DNA of 64,000 nucleotides, taken from contig NZ_CP118527.1 of NCBI RefSeq assembly GCF_028885415.1, forward strand, positions 1,798,001 to 1,862,000. The letters run 5' to 3'. The notes under the pieces were generated by a model, which was given only the letters and a program-made list of their open reading frames with translations, did not search any database and was not told the origin of the DNA. This stretch comes from Streptomyces coeruleorubidus (GTDB lineage: Bacteria; Actinomycetota; Actinomycetes; Streptomycetales; Streptomycetaceae). Each line of letters starts with the position of its first letter. Within the stretch, counting starts at the first letter, position 1. Shown one piece after another: positions 55,881 through 63,814 of the stretch. A program made the translations under genes and the position numbers.

Positions 55881-56441
55881 GTGCTGATCACCCACGACAC
55901 CCGGTGCGCCCTCGACACTGTGGTCGATCTGGTGAACACCGCACCGGAGGACGACACGGCAGCGGACGGGCTGCCGGACGTGGCGACACTCGCGGACTTC
56001 GTACGAAACCACGAGATCAGCGATGTCGGAGTGCTCTCGGAGTTCGACCTCTCCGCGGTGCGCAAGGTCCGCGGGCGGTTCGCCGCCGTCTTCGCCGCTC
56101 CCGACGCCCGGAGCGCCGCCGGGCTGATCAACGAGCTGGTCGCGGCCGCCGGCACCACACCCCGGCTCACGGACCACGACGGCTACGACTGGCATGTGCA
56201 CTACTTCGCGCCCGGTGCCTCCATCGCCGACCACCTGGCCGCCGACTGCGGGATGGCACTGGCCTTCTTCGTGGTCGCCGGGGAGCAGGAGCGGCTGCGA
56301 CGGTGCGAGGCGCCCGACTGCCGGAGGGCCTTCGTCGACCTGTCGCGCAACCGCTCGCGGCGCTATTGCGACAGCCGCACCTGCGGCAACCGCCTGCATG
56401 TGGCCGCGTACCGGGCGCGTCGCAAGGAGGCGGCGGGCTGA
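55881..56441 (+). CDS. CGNR zinc-finger protein, probable transcriptional regulator
   Basis: A 186-aa protein of the ABATE/CGNR type. The N-terminal ~130 residues form the ligand-binding-like ABATE region (DTVVDLVNTAPEDD, LADFVRNHEISD). The C-terminal zinc finger shows RRCEAPDCRRAFVDLSRN followed by YCDSRTCGNRLHVAAYRARR, giving four cysteines and the CGNR tetrapeptide. These proteins are predicted DNA-binding regulators sensing stress or metabolites. Start GTG with GGGAG upstream. Confidence 0.88.
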   Translation: MLITHDTRCALDTVVDLVNTAPEDDTAADGLPDVATLADFVRNHEISDVGVLSEFDLSAVRKVRGRFAAVFAAPDARSAAGLINELVAAAGTTPRLTDHDGYDWHVHYFAPGASIADHLAADCGMALAFFVVAGEQERLRRCEAPDCRRAFVDLSRNRSRRYCDSRTCGNRLHVAAYRARRKEAAG

Positions 56442-56524
56442 CCGCCACCGCAGGGTCGAGTGGCGGGCGGATCGTCGATGCCGACGCGGTCCCGGCGGGT
56501 GACGCCGGGTACCGCGGGTACGGC

Positions 56525-56701
56525 TCACAGCAACAGCAGATCGTGCAACGAGGCCATGAGCAGCAGACTCCCGATCACCGCAAGGAAGATCATCAGCGGT
56601 GGCTGGGAAAGGGCGAAGAGGCAACCACGTGGCTCGTCCTGCCGGGGACGTGGCTCGTCCTGCGGCGGCGCGGGGTCGCTCTGTTCCGTCGTGTCCAGCA
56701 T
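56525..56701 (-). CDS. Small single-span membrane protein (58 aa)
   Basis: The minus-strand frame from ATG at 56701 reads MLDTTEQSDPAPPQDEPR, repeats QDEPR once, then enters a hydrophobic helix (PPLMIFLAVIGSLLLMA) and ends DLLLL. A charged, proline-rich N-terminus and one C-terminal helix are plausible for a real small protein. A 16-bp direct repeat (56628-56643 and 56648-56663) encodes the duplicated QDEPR. No strong ribosome binding site is visible, so the call is uncertain. Confidence 0.45.
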   Translation of the reverse strand: MLDTTEQSDPAPPQDEPRPRQDEPRGCLFALSQPPLMIFLAVIGSLLLMASLHDLLLL

Positions 56702-56853
56702 CTCGCGGCGATGATGACGCAGTCGCCGGGCCCGAGGCGATCAGCGGCCTCGTTCCGTGCGGGAGTGCGCCGATTCCGCGAGGTCCGGTTCAGGTTGTGA
56801 TCATTTGCGCACACCCTCGGACCTACTGTGACGATTCGACGGGCGCGCGGCCG

Positions 56854-57291
56854 TCATATGCCGTGCTTCTTGAGGATGGCCTCGATGTCGCTGAAGTCGT
56901 CGTCGCCGCGGGACGCCGCCGCGGGCCGGGCGGCCGGGCGCCCTCCCTGGCCCAGGGAGGGCGCCGAGGCCGCCGGAGCCACCGCATCCGGCTGGGCAGC
57001 CGCGCGGGCCGCCTTGCGCTCCTTGCGGGTGCCGCCGCGGCGGCGCTCCACCACGCGCGTGGTCATGAACAGCAGCCATGCGACACCGAGCACCCCGAAG
57101 CCCGCCCAGGCTGTCAGGCTGAACGCGGTGTCGGCCAGCCACTCGACGACGCCCGTCATCACCAGGCCGATCGGCACGAGCGAGTACGCCGCGATACGGG
57201 TCGCCGCGAGGAAGCGCTTGCGGTACGCCGTGACGGCCGCGATGCCCAGGCCTGCCGCGGACACGGCGGAGCAGACGGTCTCGGCAATCAT
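56854..57291 (-). CDS. Hypothetical membrane protein
   Basis: A 145-aa protein with about three helices: TVCSAVSAAGLGIAAV, then AAYSLVPIGLVMTGVVEWLA and FGVLGVAWLLFM. A basic, Ala-rich cytoplasmic tail follows, ending in an acidic DDDFSDIEAILKKHGI motif that looks like an interaction peptide. No family name comes to mind. The ATG at MIAETVCSAV has GGAGG five bases upstream, which decides the start over an upstream in-frame codon. Confidence 0.8.
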   Translation of the reverse strand: MIAETVCSAVSAAGLGIAAVTAYRKRFLAATRIAAYSLVPIGLVMTGVVEWLADTAFSLTAWAGFGVLGVAWLLFMTTRVVERRRGGTRKERKAARAAAQPDAVAPAASAPSLGQGGRPAARPAAASRGDDDFSDIEAILKKHGI

Positions 57292-57456
57292 CTGGTCCTC
57301 CAGGCGTGGCGCGGTCGAGCAGGGGGGCACTTCGTCCTTTCCATCCTGCACCCGCCGTACCCCGGCGGGCCATGCCCCGGCCCGACATCAGGGACATCTC
57401 CGGGTCGTCTCCTCCGCAGGTGCCGGCGCGGGTGCAGGGCCTGGGAGAATGTCGGT

Positions 57457-57984
57457 ATGAGCGACTCCTCCCCTGCCCCTGCCGCCGCCCCCGTCCTCGA
57501 GGTCTGGTGCGACCTCCAGTGCCCGGACTGCCGCACCGCGCTGGACGACCTCCATGCCCTGCGCGCCCGCTACGGCGCCCGTCTGGAGCTGCGGCTGCGG
57601 CACTTCCCCCTGGAGAAGAACAAGCACGCCTTCGCAGCCGCCCAGGCCGCGGAGGAGGCGTGGGAGCAGGGCCGGGGCTGGGAGTACGCCGAGGCGCTCC
57701 TGGGGCGGGTCGAGGAACTGGGCCGTAAGGGAGAACCCTTCCTGGTGGAGCTGGCCCGCGAACTGGACATGGACGCCGAGGAGTTCGACACGGCCCTGAT
57801 CGACGGTCGGCACATCCTGATCGTGGACGCCGACCAGGCCGAGGGCAAGGCGATCGGCGTGACCGGCACCCCGACGTACGTCATCGGCGGTGAGCGGCTC
57901 GACGGAGGCAAGAGCCAGGAAGGGCTGCGCGAGCGGATCGAGCAGATCGCGGACCGGCTGCTGGCCGGGCAGGAGCAGGACTGA
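57457..57984 (+). CDS. DsbA family oxidoreductase (FrnE-like)
   Basis: A 175-aa thioredoxin-fold protein. The redox site is CPDC, in VWCDLQCPDCRTALDD, and the cis-proline loop is GTPTYVIGGERL. A helical insert lies between them (AAQAAEEAWEQGRGWEYAEALLGRVEEL). There is no signal peptide, so it acts in the cytoplasm, like FrnE-type proteins linked to polyketide or stress chemistry. ATG start (MSDSSPAPAAAP). Confidence 0.9.
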   Translation: MSDSSPAPAAAPVLEVWCDLQCPDCRTALDDLHALRARYGARLELRLRHFPLEKNKHAFAAAQAAEEAWEQGRGWEYAEALLGRVEELGRKGEPFLVELARELDMDAEEFDTALIDGRHILIVDADQAEGKAIGVTGTPTYVIGGERLDGGKSQEGLRERIEQIADRLLAGQEQD

Positions 57985-58025
57985 CCTGGCGGCCCCCGCT
58001 CCTGGCACGGGTCCCTGCCCGGCCG

Positions 58026-58850
58026 CTACACCAGCGGCTTGTACATCGCGTACAGCTTCGTCTCGTAGCCGAGCGACGCGTAGAGCCGTTCGGCCGGGGT
58101 GTTGCCGGCGAAGACGTTGAGGCCGATGGCGCGCCTGCCCTCGACGATCGTCTGGGCCTCGGCCAGCAGCATGAGGGTGCGGCCGTGTCCCTTGCCGCGG
58201 TGGGCGGCGTGGGTCTCGACGTCGAAGACGAAGGCGCTGTCCTCGCGGACCGCGAGCCACAGCACGCCCACCGCCGTCCCCTCGTGTTCCAGGACGCTGA
58301 TGAGCATGCCGGGGGTGGCGAGGCCGTCGGGCAGCAGGGTGGCGTTGTCCCGCTCCGACTTGGCGCGGGCCTCGGCCTCCGGGACGCCCCGCGCGATCCA
58401 GCTCTGCGCGTAGTCCTCCTTGCTCTTCTCCAGCCAGGGGCCGAACTCCGCCTCGGTCATGGGCCGGGCGCGGCTGCCCGACGGCAGCTCCGGCGGGGTG
58501 TCGCCGAGGGGCTTCTCCATGCCGCGGTTGCGCACGACGTAGCCGAGCGCGGTGGCGAGCCGGAACGCCGCGGCGGCGTCGGCGGGCACGGTCGCCTCGA
58601 TACGGCGGCACCCCCAGCCGCGCGCCACCTCCTCGGCGGCGAGCGCGGCCACCGTGCCCCGGCCGCGTCTGCGGTCCGGCTCCTCGATGCGCAGCTTCAT
58701 GATCCGGGCCACGGCGTCGCCGAACACGGGATGCGTGCCGAGGTGTATCGCCCCTACGGGACGGCTGTTCACGCACACCTGGTAGCGGCGCGAGCGCGTC
58801 CCATCGGCGTTCTGCTGAAGCGGCTCGGTCGGCCGCAGGGTCGTGGTCAT
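58026..58850 (-). CDS. Tandem GNAT-family N-acetyltransferase
   Basis: A 274-aa protein with two GNAT domains. The first has KLRIEEPDRRRGRGTVAALAAEE as the acetyl-CoA loop. The second has FVFDVETHAAHRGKGHGRTLML and ends in the substrate-side NVFAGNTPAERLYASLGYETKLYAMYK. Both acetyl-CoA loops keep the (Q/R)xxGxG-like pattern, so both halves may bind cofactor. The substrate is unknown. I chose the ATG at MTTTLRPTEPL. Confidence 0.88.
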   Translation of the reverse strand: MTTTLRPTEPLQQNADGTRSRRYQVCVNSRPVGAIHLGTHPVFGDAVARIMKLRIEEPDRRRGRGTVAALAAEEVARGWGCRRIEATVPADAAAAFRLATALGYVVRNRGMEKPLGDTPPELPSGSRARPMTEAEFGPWLEKSKEDYAQSWIARGVPEAEARAKSERDNATLLPDGLATPGMLISVLEHEGTAVGVLWLAVREDSAFVFDVETHAAHRGKGHGRTLMLLAEAQTIVEGRRAIGLNVFAGNTPAERLYASLGYETKLYAMYKPLV

Positions 58851-58904
58851 CAGGGGTGTTCTACCCGTAACCACGGCCCTGGTCAGCCGAATAAGCGGGG
58901 GCTG

Positions 58905-59726
58905 TCAGGGATCGAGGTCGTTCCCGGACCGCTCCTCGAAGATCCGCATGGCCTTGGCGGTCACCGGGCCCGGCGCGCCGGGCAGCTCGCGGTCGTCGAC
59001 GCGCTGCACGGCCTGGACGTCCCGCAGCGTGGAGGTGAGGAAGACCTCGTCGGCCCGCTCCAGGACGTCCAGCGGCAGGTCGGTCTCCTCGGCGCCGGTC
59101 CATTCGATCGCCAGCGCGCGGGTGATGCCCGCGAGGCAGCCCGAGGCGAGCGGCGGGGTGTGGATCTCGCCGTCGAGGACGACGAAGACGTTGGACCCGG
59201 TGCCCTCGCACAGCTGACCCACGGTGTTGCCGAACAGGGCCTCGGAGGCGCCCTGTTCGCGGGCGCGGGCGAGGGCGACGACGTTCTCGGCGTACGAGGT
59301 GGTCTTCAGGCCGGTGAGCGCGCCGCGCTCGTTGCGCGTCCAGGGGACCGTGATCACGGCGGTGGAGTCGGGGCGGCGGGTCGTCGCGCCGAGGGCGACG
59401 ACGAGGGTCGGGCCGTGCTGACCGCGGTCGGAGCCCAGCGGGCCGTGGCCGCCGGTGTAGGTAATGCGCAGGCGGCCGAGCGGCATGGGGTTGGCCTCGA
59501 GGACGGCGGCACAGGCGCGGCGTACCTCGTCGTGGTCCGGGTCGGGCAGGCCGAGGCCGCGCGCCGAACGGGTCAGCCGGTCGAGGTGCCGCGTGAGCGC
59601 GAACGGCCGGCCGTCCACGGCCTTCACCGTCTCGAAGATGCCGTCGCCCACGGTCAGCCCGTGGTCGAAGACGGAGACGCGGGCGGACTCGATGTCCTGC
59701 AGGCCGCCGTCGAGCCAGATCTTCAC
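58905..59726 (-). CDS. Aminotransferase class IV (4-amino-4-deoxychorismate lyase-like)
   Basis: A 273-aa PLP enzyme. The pattern VFDHGLTVGDGIFETVKAV is typical of class IV members, with the PLP-binding lysine in GLKTTSYAENVVAL and EGTGSNVFVV near the phosphate cup. Given the adjacent chorismate-binding gene it is most likely the PabC-type lyase that forms 4-aminobenzoate for folate. A branched-chain or D-amino-acid aminotransferase is the alternative. GTG start overlaps the pabB-like stop by 4 bases. Confidence 0.88.
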   Translation of the reverse strand: MKIWLDGGLQDIESARVSVFDHGLTVGDGIFETVKAVDGRPFALTRHLDRLTRSARGLGLPDPDHDEVRRACAAVLEANPMPLGRLRITYTGGHGPLGSDRGQHGPTLVVALGATTRRPDSTAVITVPWTRNERGALTGLKTTSYAENVVALARAREQGASEALFGNTVGQLCEGTGSNVFVVLDGEIHTPPLASGCLAGITRALAIEWTGAEETDLPLDVLERADEVFLTSTLRDVQAVQRVDDRELPGAPGPVTAKAMRIFEERSGNDLDP

Positions 59727-60766
59727 GTCAGGTCCTCTCCACTCACCTCGTACACTCCCGACGCTATCGCGAGCAGCCGGGCCGCCTTCAGCTCGGTCTC
59801 CCGCCACTCGCCCTCGGGATCGGAGCCCCATGTGATGCCGGCGCCGGTGCCGAAGCGCAGCACACCGTCGGCCCGGTCGATCCAGAAGGTACGGATGCCG
59901 ACGGCCAGCTCACCGGCCTGCCGGTCGGCGTCGACCCACCCGATCCCCCCGCAGTACGGCCCTCTGGGCGCCGTCTCCAGCGCGTCGATGATCCGCAGCG
60001 CGCTCGACTTGGGCGCGCCGGTGACCGAGCCGGGCGGGAAGGCGGCGGCGAGCAGCTCGGCCCAGCCGGCCCCGCTCCGCAGCTCACCACGGACCGTCGA
60101 CACGAGGTGGACCAGCCCCGGGTGCTTCTCGACGGCACACAGGTCGGGCACCTTCACACTGCCGGTGGCGCACACCCGCCCGATGTCGTTGCGGACCAGG
60201 TCCACGATCATCACGTTCTCGGCGTAGTCCTTCTCCAGCAGATCCGCCTCGGTGCGGCCGGTGCCCTTGATCGGCCCCGACTCGACGACGCGTCCGTCGC
60301 GCCGCAGGAACAGTTCGGGGGACGCGGTGGCGATCTCCACGCCGTGACCGGGCAGGCGGATCGTTCCTGCGTACGGTGCCGGGTTGCCACGGCCCAGCAG
60401 TGCGGTGAGGGCGTCCACGTCGGCGCCGGGCGCGACGGGCGCGGACAGCACCCGGCACAGGTTCGCCTGGTAGACCTCGCCGGCCGCGATGTGCTCGCGG
60501 ATCCGCCGTACCGCCGCCGTGTACGCTGCGCGGTCAAGTGACGACGTCCAGTCACCCGCCGCCGGGCCCCGCCATGCGCCCGGCACGGGGGCGGGCACGG
60601 CCGCCTTCCGCACGTCCCGGAAGCGGGCGCAGGTCAGACGGCCCTCGAAGTCGGCGCATACGGCCCAGAAGCCGCGGGATTCCAGGGCTTGCGGATCATC
60701 GGTGACGTCGAGGAGCCCGGTGGCGACACGGTCGCCGAAGCGAGCGAGAGGAGGGAGGTCAAGCAC
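59723..60766 (-). CDS. Chorismate-binding enzyme (aminodeoxychorismate synthase component I-like)
   Basis: A protein of about 347 aa from the anthranilate synthase/PabB family. The catalytic core shows AAGEVYQANLCRVL, PELFLRR, SGPIKGTGRTEADLL, the metal-binding ENVMIVDLVRNDIGRV, and the closing GSVTGAPKSSALRIID and YCGGIGWVD. The N-terminal domain is shorter than in E. coli PabB. It would aminate chorismate with a PabA partner encoded elsewhere and hand the product to the downstream lyase-like enzyme. The GTG at VLDLPPLARFG is the best start, without a clear ribosome binding site. Confidence 0.88.
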   Translation of the reverse strand: MLDLPPLARFGDRVATGLLDVTDDPQALESRGFWAVCADFEGRLTCARFRDVRKAAVPAPVPGAWRGPAAGDWTSSLDRAAYTAAVRRIREHIAAGEVYQANLCRVLSAPVAPGADVDALTALLGRGNPAPYAGTIRLPGHGVEIATASPELFLRRDGRVVESGPIKGTGRTEADLLEKDYAENVMIVDLVRNDIGRVCATGSVKVPDLCAVEKHPGLVHLVSTVRGELRSGAGWAELLAAAFPPGSVTGAPKSSALRIIDALETAPRGPYCGGIGWVDADRQAGELAVGIRTFWIDRADGVLRFGTGAGITWGSDPEGEWRETELKAARLLAIASGVYEVSGEDLT

Positions 60767-60875
60767 GCAGTCGAGTCTATGGCGGGTGTCCGGCGGGTGA
60801 CCGGGGAATGTCCCTTCGTGCGGCCCTGTGACCGCCCTGAGCAGGGGAAGCGCAGCACGCTGCACAAACGCGTTT

Positions 60876-60903
60876 TTGTGCTGGCCCCGGAATCCGCTAG
60901 AGT
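60876..60903 (+). promoter_or_regulatory. Promoter of the tRNA operon
   Basis: TTGTGC (60876-60881) and TAGAGT (60898-60903) are 16 bases apart. This matches the vegetative Streptomyces consensus, with a good -10 box, 41 bases before the first tRNA. Confidence 0.7.
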
Positions 60904-60944
60904 TCAACTCGTCGCCGGGCCGCGAGAGCGGACCGAAACGACAA

Positions 60945-61017
60945 GCGGACGTAGCTCAGTTGGTAGAGCGCAACCTTGCCAAGGTTGAGGTCGCGAGTTC
61001 GAGCCTCGTCGTCCGCT
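60945..61017 (+). tRNA. tRNA-Gly (anticodon GCC)
   Basis: A 73-base gene with acceptor GCGGACG/CGTCCGC, anticodon stem CAACC/GGTTG around TTGCCAA, and GTTCGAG T-loop. Anticodon GCC reads GGC/GGU, the major glycine codons in this GC-rich genome. First gene of the operon. Confidence 0.97.
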
Positions 61018-61055
61018 CGAAGGAACAGGGGGGCTTCCCGGCCCCCTACGCTCCT

Positions 61056-61126
61056 GGTGGAGTGGCCGAGAGGCGAGGCAACGGCCTGCAAAGCCGTCTA
61101 CACGGGTTCAAATCCCGTCTCCACCT
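61056..61126 (+). tRNA. tRNA-Cys (anticodon GCA)
   Basis: A 71-base gene with acceptor GGTGGAG/CTCCACC, anticodon loop CTGCAAA and T-loop TTCAAAT. It appears to be the second gene of the operon. Confidence 0.97.
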
Positions 61127-61130
61127 CCAA

Positions 61131-61202
61131 GGACGATTAGCTCAGCGGGAGAGCGCTTCCCTGACACGGAAGAGGTCACTGGTTCAATCCCAGTATCGTC
61201 CA
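61131..61202 (+). tRNA. tRNA-Val (anticodon GAC), copy 1
   Basis: A 72-base gene with acceptor GGACGAT/ATCGTCC, anticodon stem CTTCC/GGAAG around CTGACAC, and T-loop TTCAATC. It follows tRNA-Cys after only 4 bases. Confidence 0.97.
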
Positions 61203-61227
61203 CTGGATCTGCTCGAAGATCCGACCC

Positions 61228-61299
61228 GCGCGATTAGCTCAGCGGGAGAGCGCTTCCCTGACACGGAAGAGGTCACTGGTTCAATCCCAGTATCGCGCA
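61228..61299 (+). tRNA. tRNA-Val (anticodon GAC), copy 2
   Basis: A 72-base gene identical to copies 1 and 3 except for two acceptor pairs: GCGCGAT/ATCGCGC. Both changes are compensated, so the stem stays perfect. Confidence 0.97.
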
Positions 61300-61342
61300 C
61301 GCAGTGCCCATGATCCGCTGCACCGAGTGGTCATGGTCCCGA

Positions 61343-61414
61343 GGACGATTAGCTCAGCGGGAGAGCGCTTCCCTGACACGGAAGAGGTCACTGGTTCAAT
61401 CCCAGTATCGTCCA
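61343..61414 (+). tRNA. tRNA-Val (anticodon GAC), copy 3
   Basis: A 72-base gene identical to copy 1. Last gene of the five-tRNA operon, followed 9 bases later by a terminator. Confidence 0.97.
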
Positions 61415-61423
61415 CACCACACC

Positions 61424-61458
61424 GGAGCCCCCGGCCGTACCCATCGGCCGGGGGCTCC
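61424..61458 (+). terminator. Terminator of the tRNA operon
   Basis: A perfect 14-bp stem (61424-61437 with 61445-61458, 7-base loop). It also lies past the end of the convergent zinc-ribbon gene, so it may serve both. Confidence 0.85.
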
Positions 61459-61506
61459 GTCGTGTCGCGATCGTCATGCCGCGGTCCTCGTGTCGCGGTC
61501 CTCGCG

Positions 61507-61797
61507 TCAGGACGAGAACAGCATGCGCCCGAAGCTCTTCTGCCGGTGGTGACCGTGGTGGCCATGGTGTCCGTGGCCACCGTGCGGGGCTCCCCAGGCG
61601 GGGGCCGGAGGGGCCGGATAGGCCTGCGGGCCGGGCGGGGGCGGCGGGGCCGACTGGGACCATTGGGCCTCCAGACGGGTCAGCGACTCCAGCTCGCCGT
61701 AGTCGAGAAAGATCCCGCGGCAGCCGCTGCACTGCTCGATCTGGACACCGTTGCGGTTGTACGTGTGCATCGGCGCACGGCATTTCGGACACTGCAT
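61507..61797 (-). CDS. TFIIB-type zinc-ribbon protein
   Basis: A 96-aa protein. The N-terminal zinc ribbon has two CxxC knuckles (MQCPKCRAPM and IEQCSGCRGIFLDYGELE), the zf-TFIIB pattern. A Pro/Ala/Gly linker follows, then a His-rich run (HGGHGHHGHHGHH) that could bind metal, and a basic end. The function is unknown. ATG start. Confidence 0.85.
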   Translation of the reverse strand: MQCPKCRAPMHTYNRNGVQIEQCSGCRGIFLDYGELESLTRLEAQWSQSAPPPPPGPQAYPAPPAPAWGAPHGGHGHHGHHGHHRQKSFGRMLFSS

Positions 61798-61876
61798 GGT
61801 GGTTCAACTCCTCGCCGGTCGGTCCTGCTTCGTGTGTCGCCAGGACAGACTCTGTCCGGCTGTGGTCGGTTGCACC

Positions 61877-62818
61877 CTACTTCGCGTGCTCCTGCGCCAA
61901 CTGCGCCGGGACGGTGGCCATTCGGTCACAGGCGTCCACGACCGACTGCTCCACCTCGTCCAGGGGACGGCCGGCCGCGACCGCCTTGGCGACGGCCCGG
62001 GCCGCGGTCTGCGCGGTGAGGGCGCGGGCGGGGACGTCCAGGGCGGGCCAGGGATCCCCGTCGACCGGGACCGCCGGGCCGCCCTCGGCACGGTAGGCGG
62101 CGAGGAACCGGGCCCATTCGCCGGGCGGGAGCAGTCCGCAGGCGTACCAGGCGGCGGGGCGGGCGAGATCCCAGGCCGGGACGCCGACGCCGAGGTCGTC
62201 CACGTCGATCAGCAGCCAGGGGCCTTCGGGGGCGGGGTGGCGTACGAGCTGGCCGAGGTGGAGGTCGCCGTGGCACAAGGTGGCGGTGTGCGGCATCGGG
62301 GCCTCGGCTCGGGCCCAGGCGGGGAGGGTGTCCCAGGCACGCAGGACGGGTGTGGCGGCGGGGTGCGGGCCGGCGTCCCGGAGCCGGGCGATGGCGCGAG
62401 CTGCCTTGGCGGGGCCTCGCATGGTGGGTGCTTGCGGCGGAGCCGGGGTGCGGTGCAGTCGGGCGAGGAGGGTGGCGGCGGCTTCCCAGGGGGCGGCGTC
62501 GGGGGTGTCCGGGTCCACGGGGGTGCCGTACGGCCAGAACGTCACGAGGCGGCCGTGCAGGTCGGCCGGGGTCGGGGCGAGTGGGGGCAGGAGGATGCCG
62601 GGGTGATGGGTGGCGATGGTGAGGCGGCTGGTCAGTTCCGTGGGGTCGGTGTCTTCGGGGTGGGCCTTCGCGACGGTGTCCGCGTGCCGTACGACGATGC
62701 CGTCGGGGTGGTCCGCGAGTGTGGCTGCTCCGCAGGGGCAGGCCGAGGAGCGTGTGTGGGCGGTGGCTCGGGCCTTGGCGGTGAGCTGCTGTACGAGCAG
62801 GGCGGGGGCGGGCTTCAC
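61877..62818 (-). CDS. Aminoglycoside phosphotransferase-like kinase
   Basis: A protein of about 313 aa with the APH/choline-kinase fold. The catalytic loop is LCHGDLHLGQLV, where Gln replaces the usual Asn, and the metal-binding aspartates lie in LLIDVDDLGVGVPAWDLAR. The N-terminal ATP site is weak. The substrate is unknown; such proteins phosphorylate small molecules and only rarely confer drug resistance. GTG at VKPAPALLVQQL is the likeliest start; the frame stays open upstream. Confidence 0.8.
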   Translation of the reverse strand: MKPAPALLVQQLTAKARATAHTRSSACPCGAATLADHPDGIVVRHADTVAKAHPEDTDPTELTSRLTIATHHPGILLPPLAPTPADLHGRLVTFWPYGTPVDPDTPDAAPWEAAATLLARLHRTPAPPQAPTMRGPAKAARAIARLRDAGPHPAATPVLRAWDTLPAWARAEAPMPHTATLCHGDLHLGQLVRHPAPEGPWLLIDVDDLGVGVPAWDLARPAAWYACGLLPPGEWARFLAAYRAEGGPAVPVDGDPWPALDVPARALTAQTAARAVAKAVAAGRPLDEVEQSVVDACDRMATVPAQLAQEHAK

Positions 62819-63130
62819 CGGGGCGAGCGTACGCGCAGGTGTGGCCCGGCTGTAAGGCACCGTTGGGTTCGGGTGCTCGGCATCGGTGCCGGGGCCGGGT
62901 GGGTCCGCAGATCGGCGGACCGGGGTGCCGCTTCTTTGGGACGGGTGCCGCCCCCAAGCGGCACGACTGCCCGCAGCTAGGGCGGCCTGCCGCAGTGCGC
63001 GCAAAAGCAATGCCGGCGCAGCTCCCCAGCTGCGCCGGCATTTGTGCCGTCCGCCGCACCCCCGTCCCCACGGGGTTTCATGGGTGGGATGTCCCCGCCC
63101 GGACCGCTCTTCCGGGCCTGGGGTCGCCGC
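62819..63130. other. Intergenic region with two inverted repeats
   Basis: In these 312 bases I see no gene. A 9-bp inverted repeat (62925-62933 with 62956-62964, 22-base loop) and a 15-bp perfect hairpin (63009-63042, listed separately) are the only structures. The promoter of the APH-like gene must lie here. Confidence 0.5.
63009..63042 (-). terminator. Strong hairpin terminator
   Basis: A perfect 15-bp stem (63009-63023 with 63028-63042) with a CCCC loop, flanked by A and T residues on both sides. It is placed to end the transcript of the 69-aa membrane gene; on the plus strand it has a short T-run too. Confidence 0.7.
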
Positions 63131-63340
63131 TCAGCGCCCCAGCATCTCTCCCACGGACGACGCCTGTGTGGCCACTGTCTCCCACCCGTCGAAGACGAGG
63201 AGGAGCAGGACCGCCAGGGGAAGGGCCATCAGCGTCGCCACCACGGGGTGGCGACGGCCCTGGCGGCGGGGGCGGAACGCGGCGGCGTACACCTTGCGTC
63301 CCTCCTCGCGGATCAGCGTCCGCGGTGCCGTGTGGGCCAT
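63131..63340 (-). CDS. Small membrane protein (69 aa)
   Basis: A basic N-terminus (MAHTAPRTLIREEGRKVYAA, then FRPRRQGRRH) leads into one transmembrane helix (VVATLMALPLAVLLLLVF). A short tail DGWETVATQASSVGEMLGR ends the protein. It is positive-inside, with the tail probably outside. The ATG is preceded by AGAGGG at good spacing. Unknown function. Confidence 0.7.
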   Translation of the reverse strand: MAHTAPRTLIREEGRKVYAAAFRPRRQGRRHPVVATLMALPLAVLLLLVFDGWETVATQASSVGEMLGR

Positions 63341-63532
63341 GGTCCCTCTCCTGACCGTTCTCAGTTGTCGTTGGCAGCGGCGGGTGTCTGACCTCGGGGG
63401 ACGAGTGCTGCACCCGCCGCTTGACCTCAAATCTAGGCGGCGGGCCCTCCCCGGGCGTCATGCCCTCGTACCGATTGCCGGGCCTCCCGGAGGATGAGCC
63501 GTCACCTGCGATGTACTCCCCTGGGTGGAGAC

Positions 63533-63556
63533 GAAGACCCAGGTCTCAGGGTCTTC
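63533..63556 (-). terminator. Hairpin after the 79-aa gene
   Basis: An 8-bp stem (63533-63540 with 63549-63556, 8-base loop) lies 18 bases past the stop of the small gene at 63575-63814. Confidence 0.5.
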
Positions 63557-63574
63557 CCCGAAGGGGCACCCGGC

Positions 63575-63814
63575 TCATCCCGCTTTGTCCGAGCTCTCCT
63601 CCCGCGGAACCGGCTGTTCCACCAGGGCCAGCACCCGGTTCGCCATGAAACGGGCCGTACGCACGACCGTTCCGCTCCGGGTGACTTCGCTCACTTCCAC
63701 GACACCTCGGCGCACCGCGGTCTCCACCCTGCGGCCCGCCCTGCTCGCCACCACCTCGTATGTGCGCGTCGTGTCGCCGGCGTCCACGACTATCTCCACA
63801 CGGTCACCCTTCAC
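63575..63814 (-). CDS. Small hypothetical protein (79 aa)
   Basis: A soluble, beta-rich protein: VKGDRVEIVVDAGDTTRTYEVV, followed by alternating strands (VETAVRRGVVEVSEVTRSGTVVRTARFM) and an acidic end. Similar short proteins are widespread in Streptomyces with no assigned role. The start is a GTG with a G-rich stretch upstream (GGGGGA). The frame is open further upstream but that part looks non-coding. Confidence 0.6.
   Translation of the reverse strand: MKGDRVEIVVDAGDTTRTYEVVASRAGRRVETAVRRGVVEVSEVTRSGTVVRTARFMANRVLALVEQPVPREESSDKAG

Noticed and set aside
62925..62964. The 9-bp inverted repeat as an attachment site or small RNA
   Set aside because: It is short with a 22-base loop and has no promoter-like boxes beside it; described only in the gap entry.
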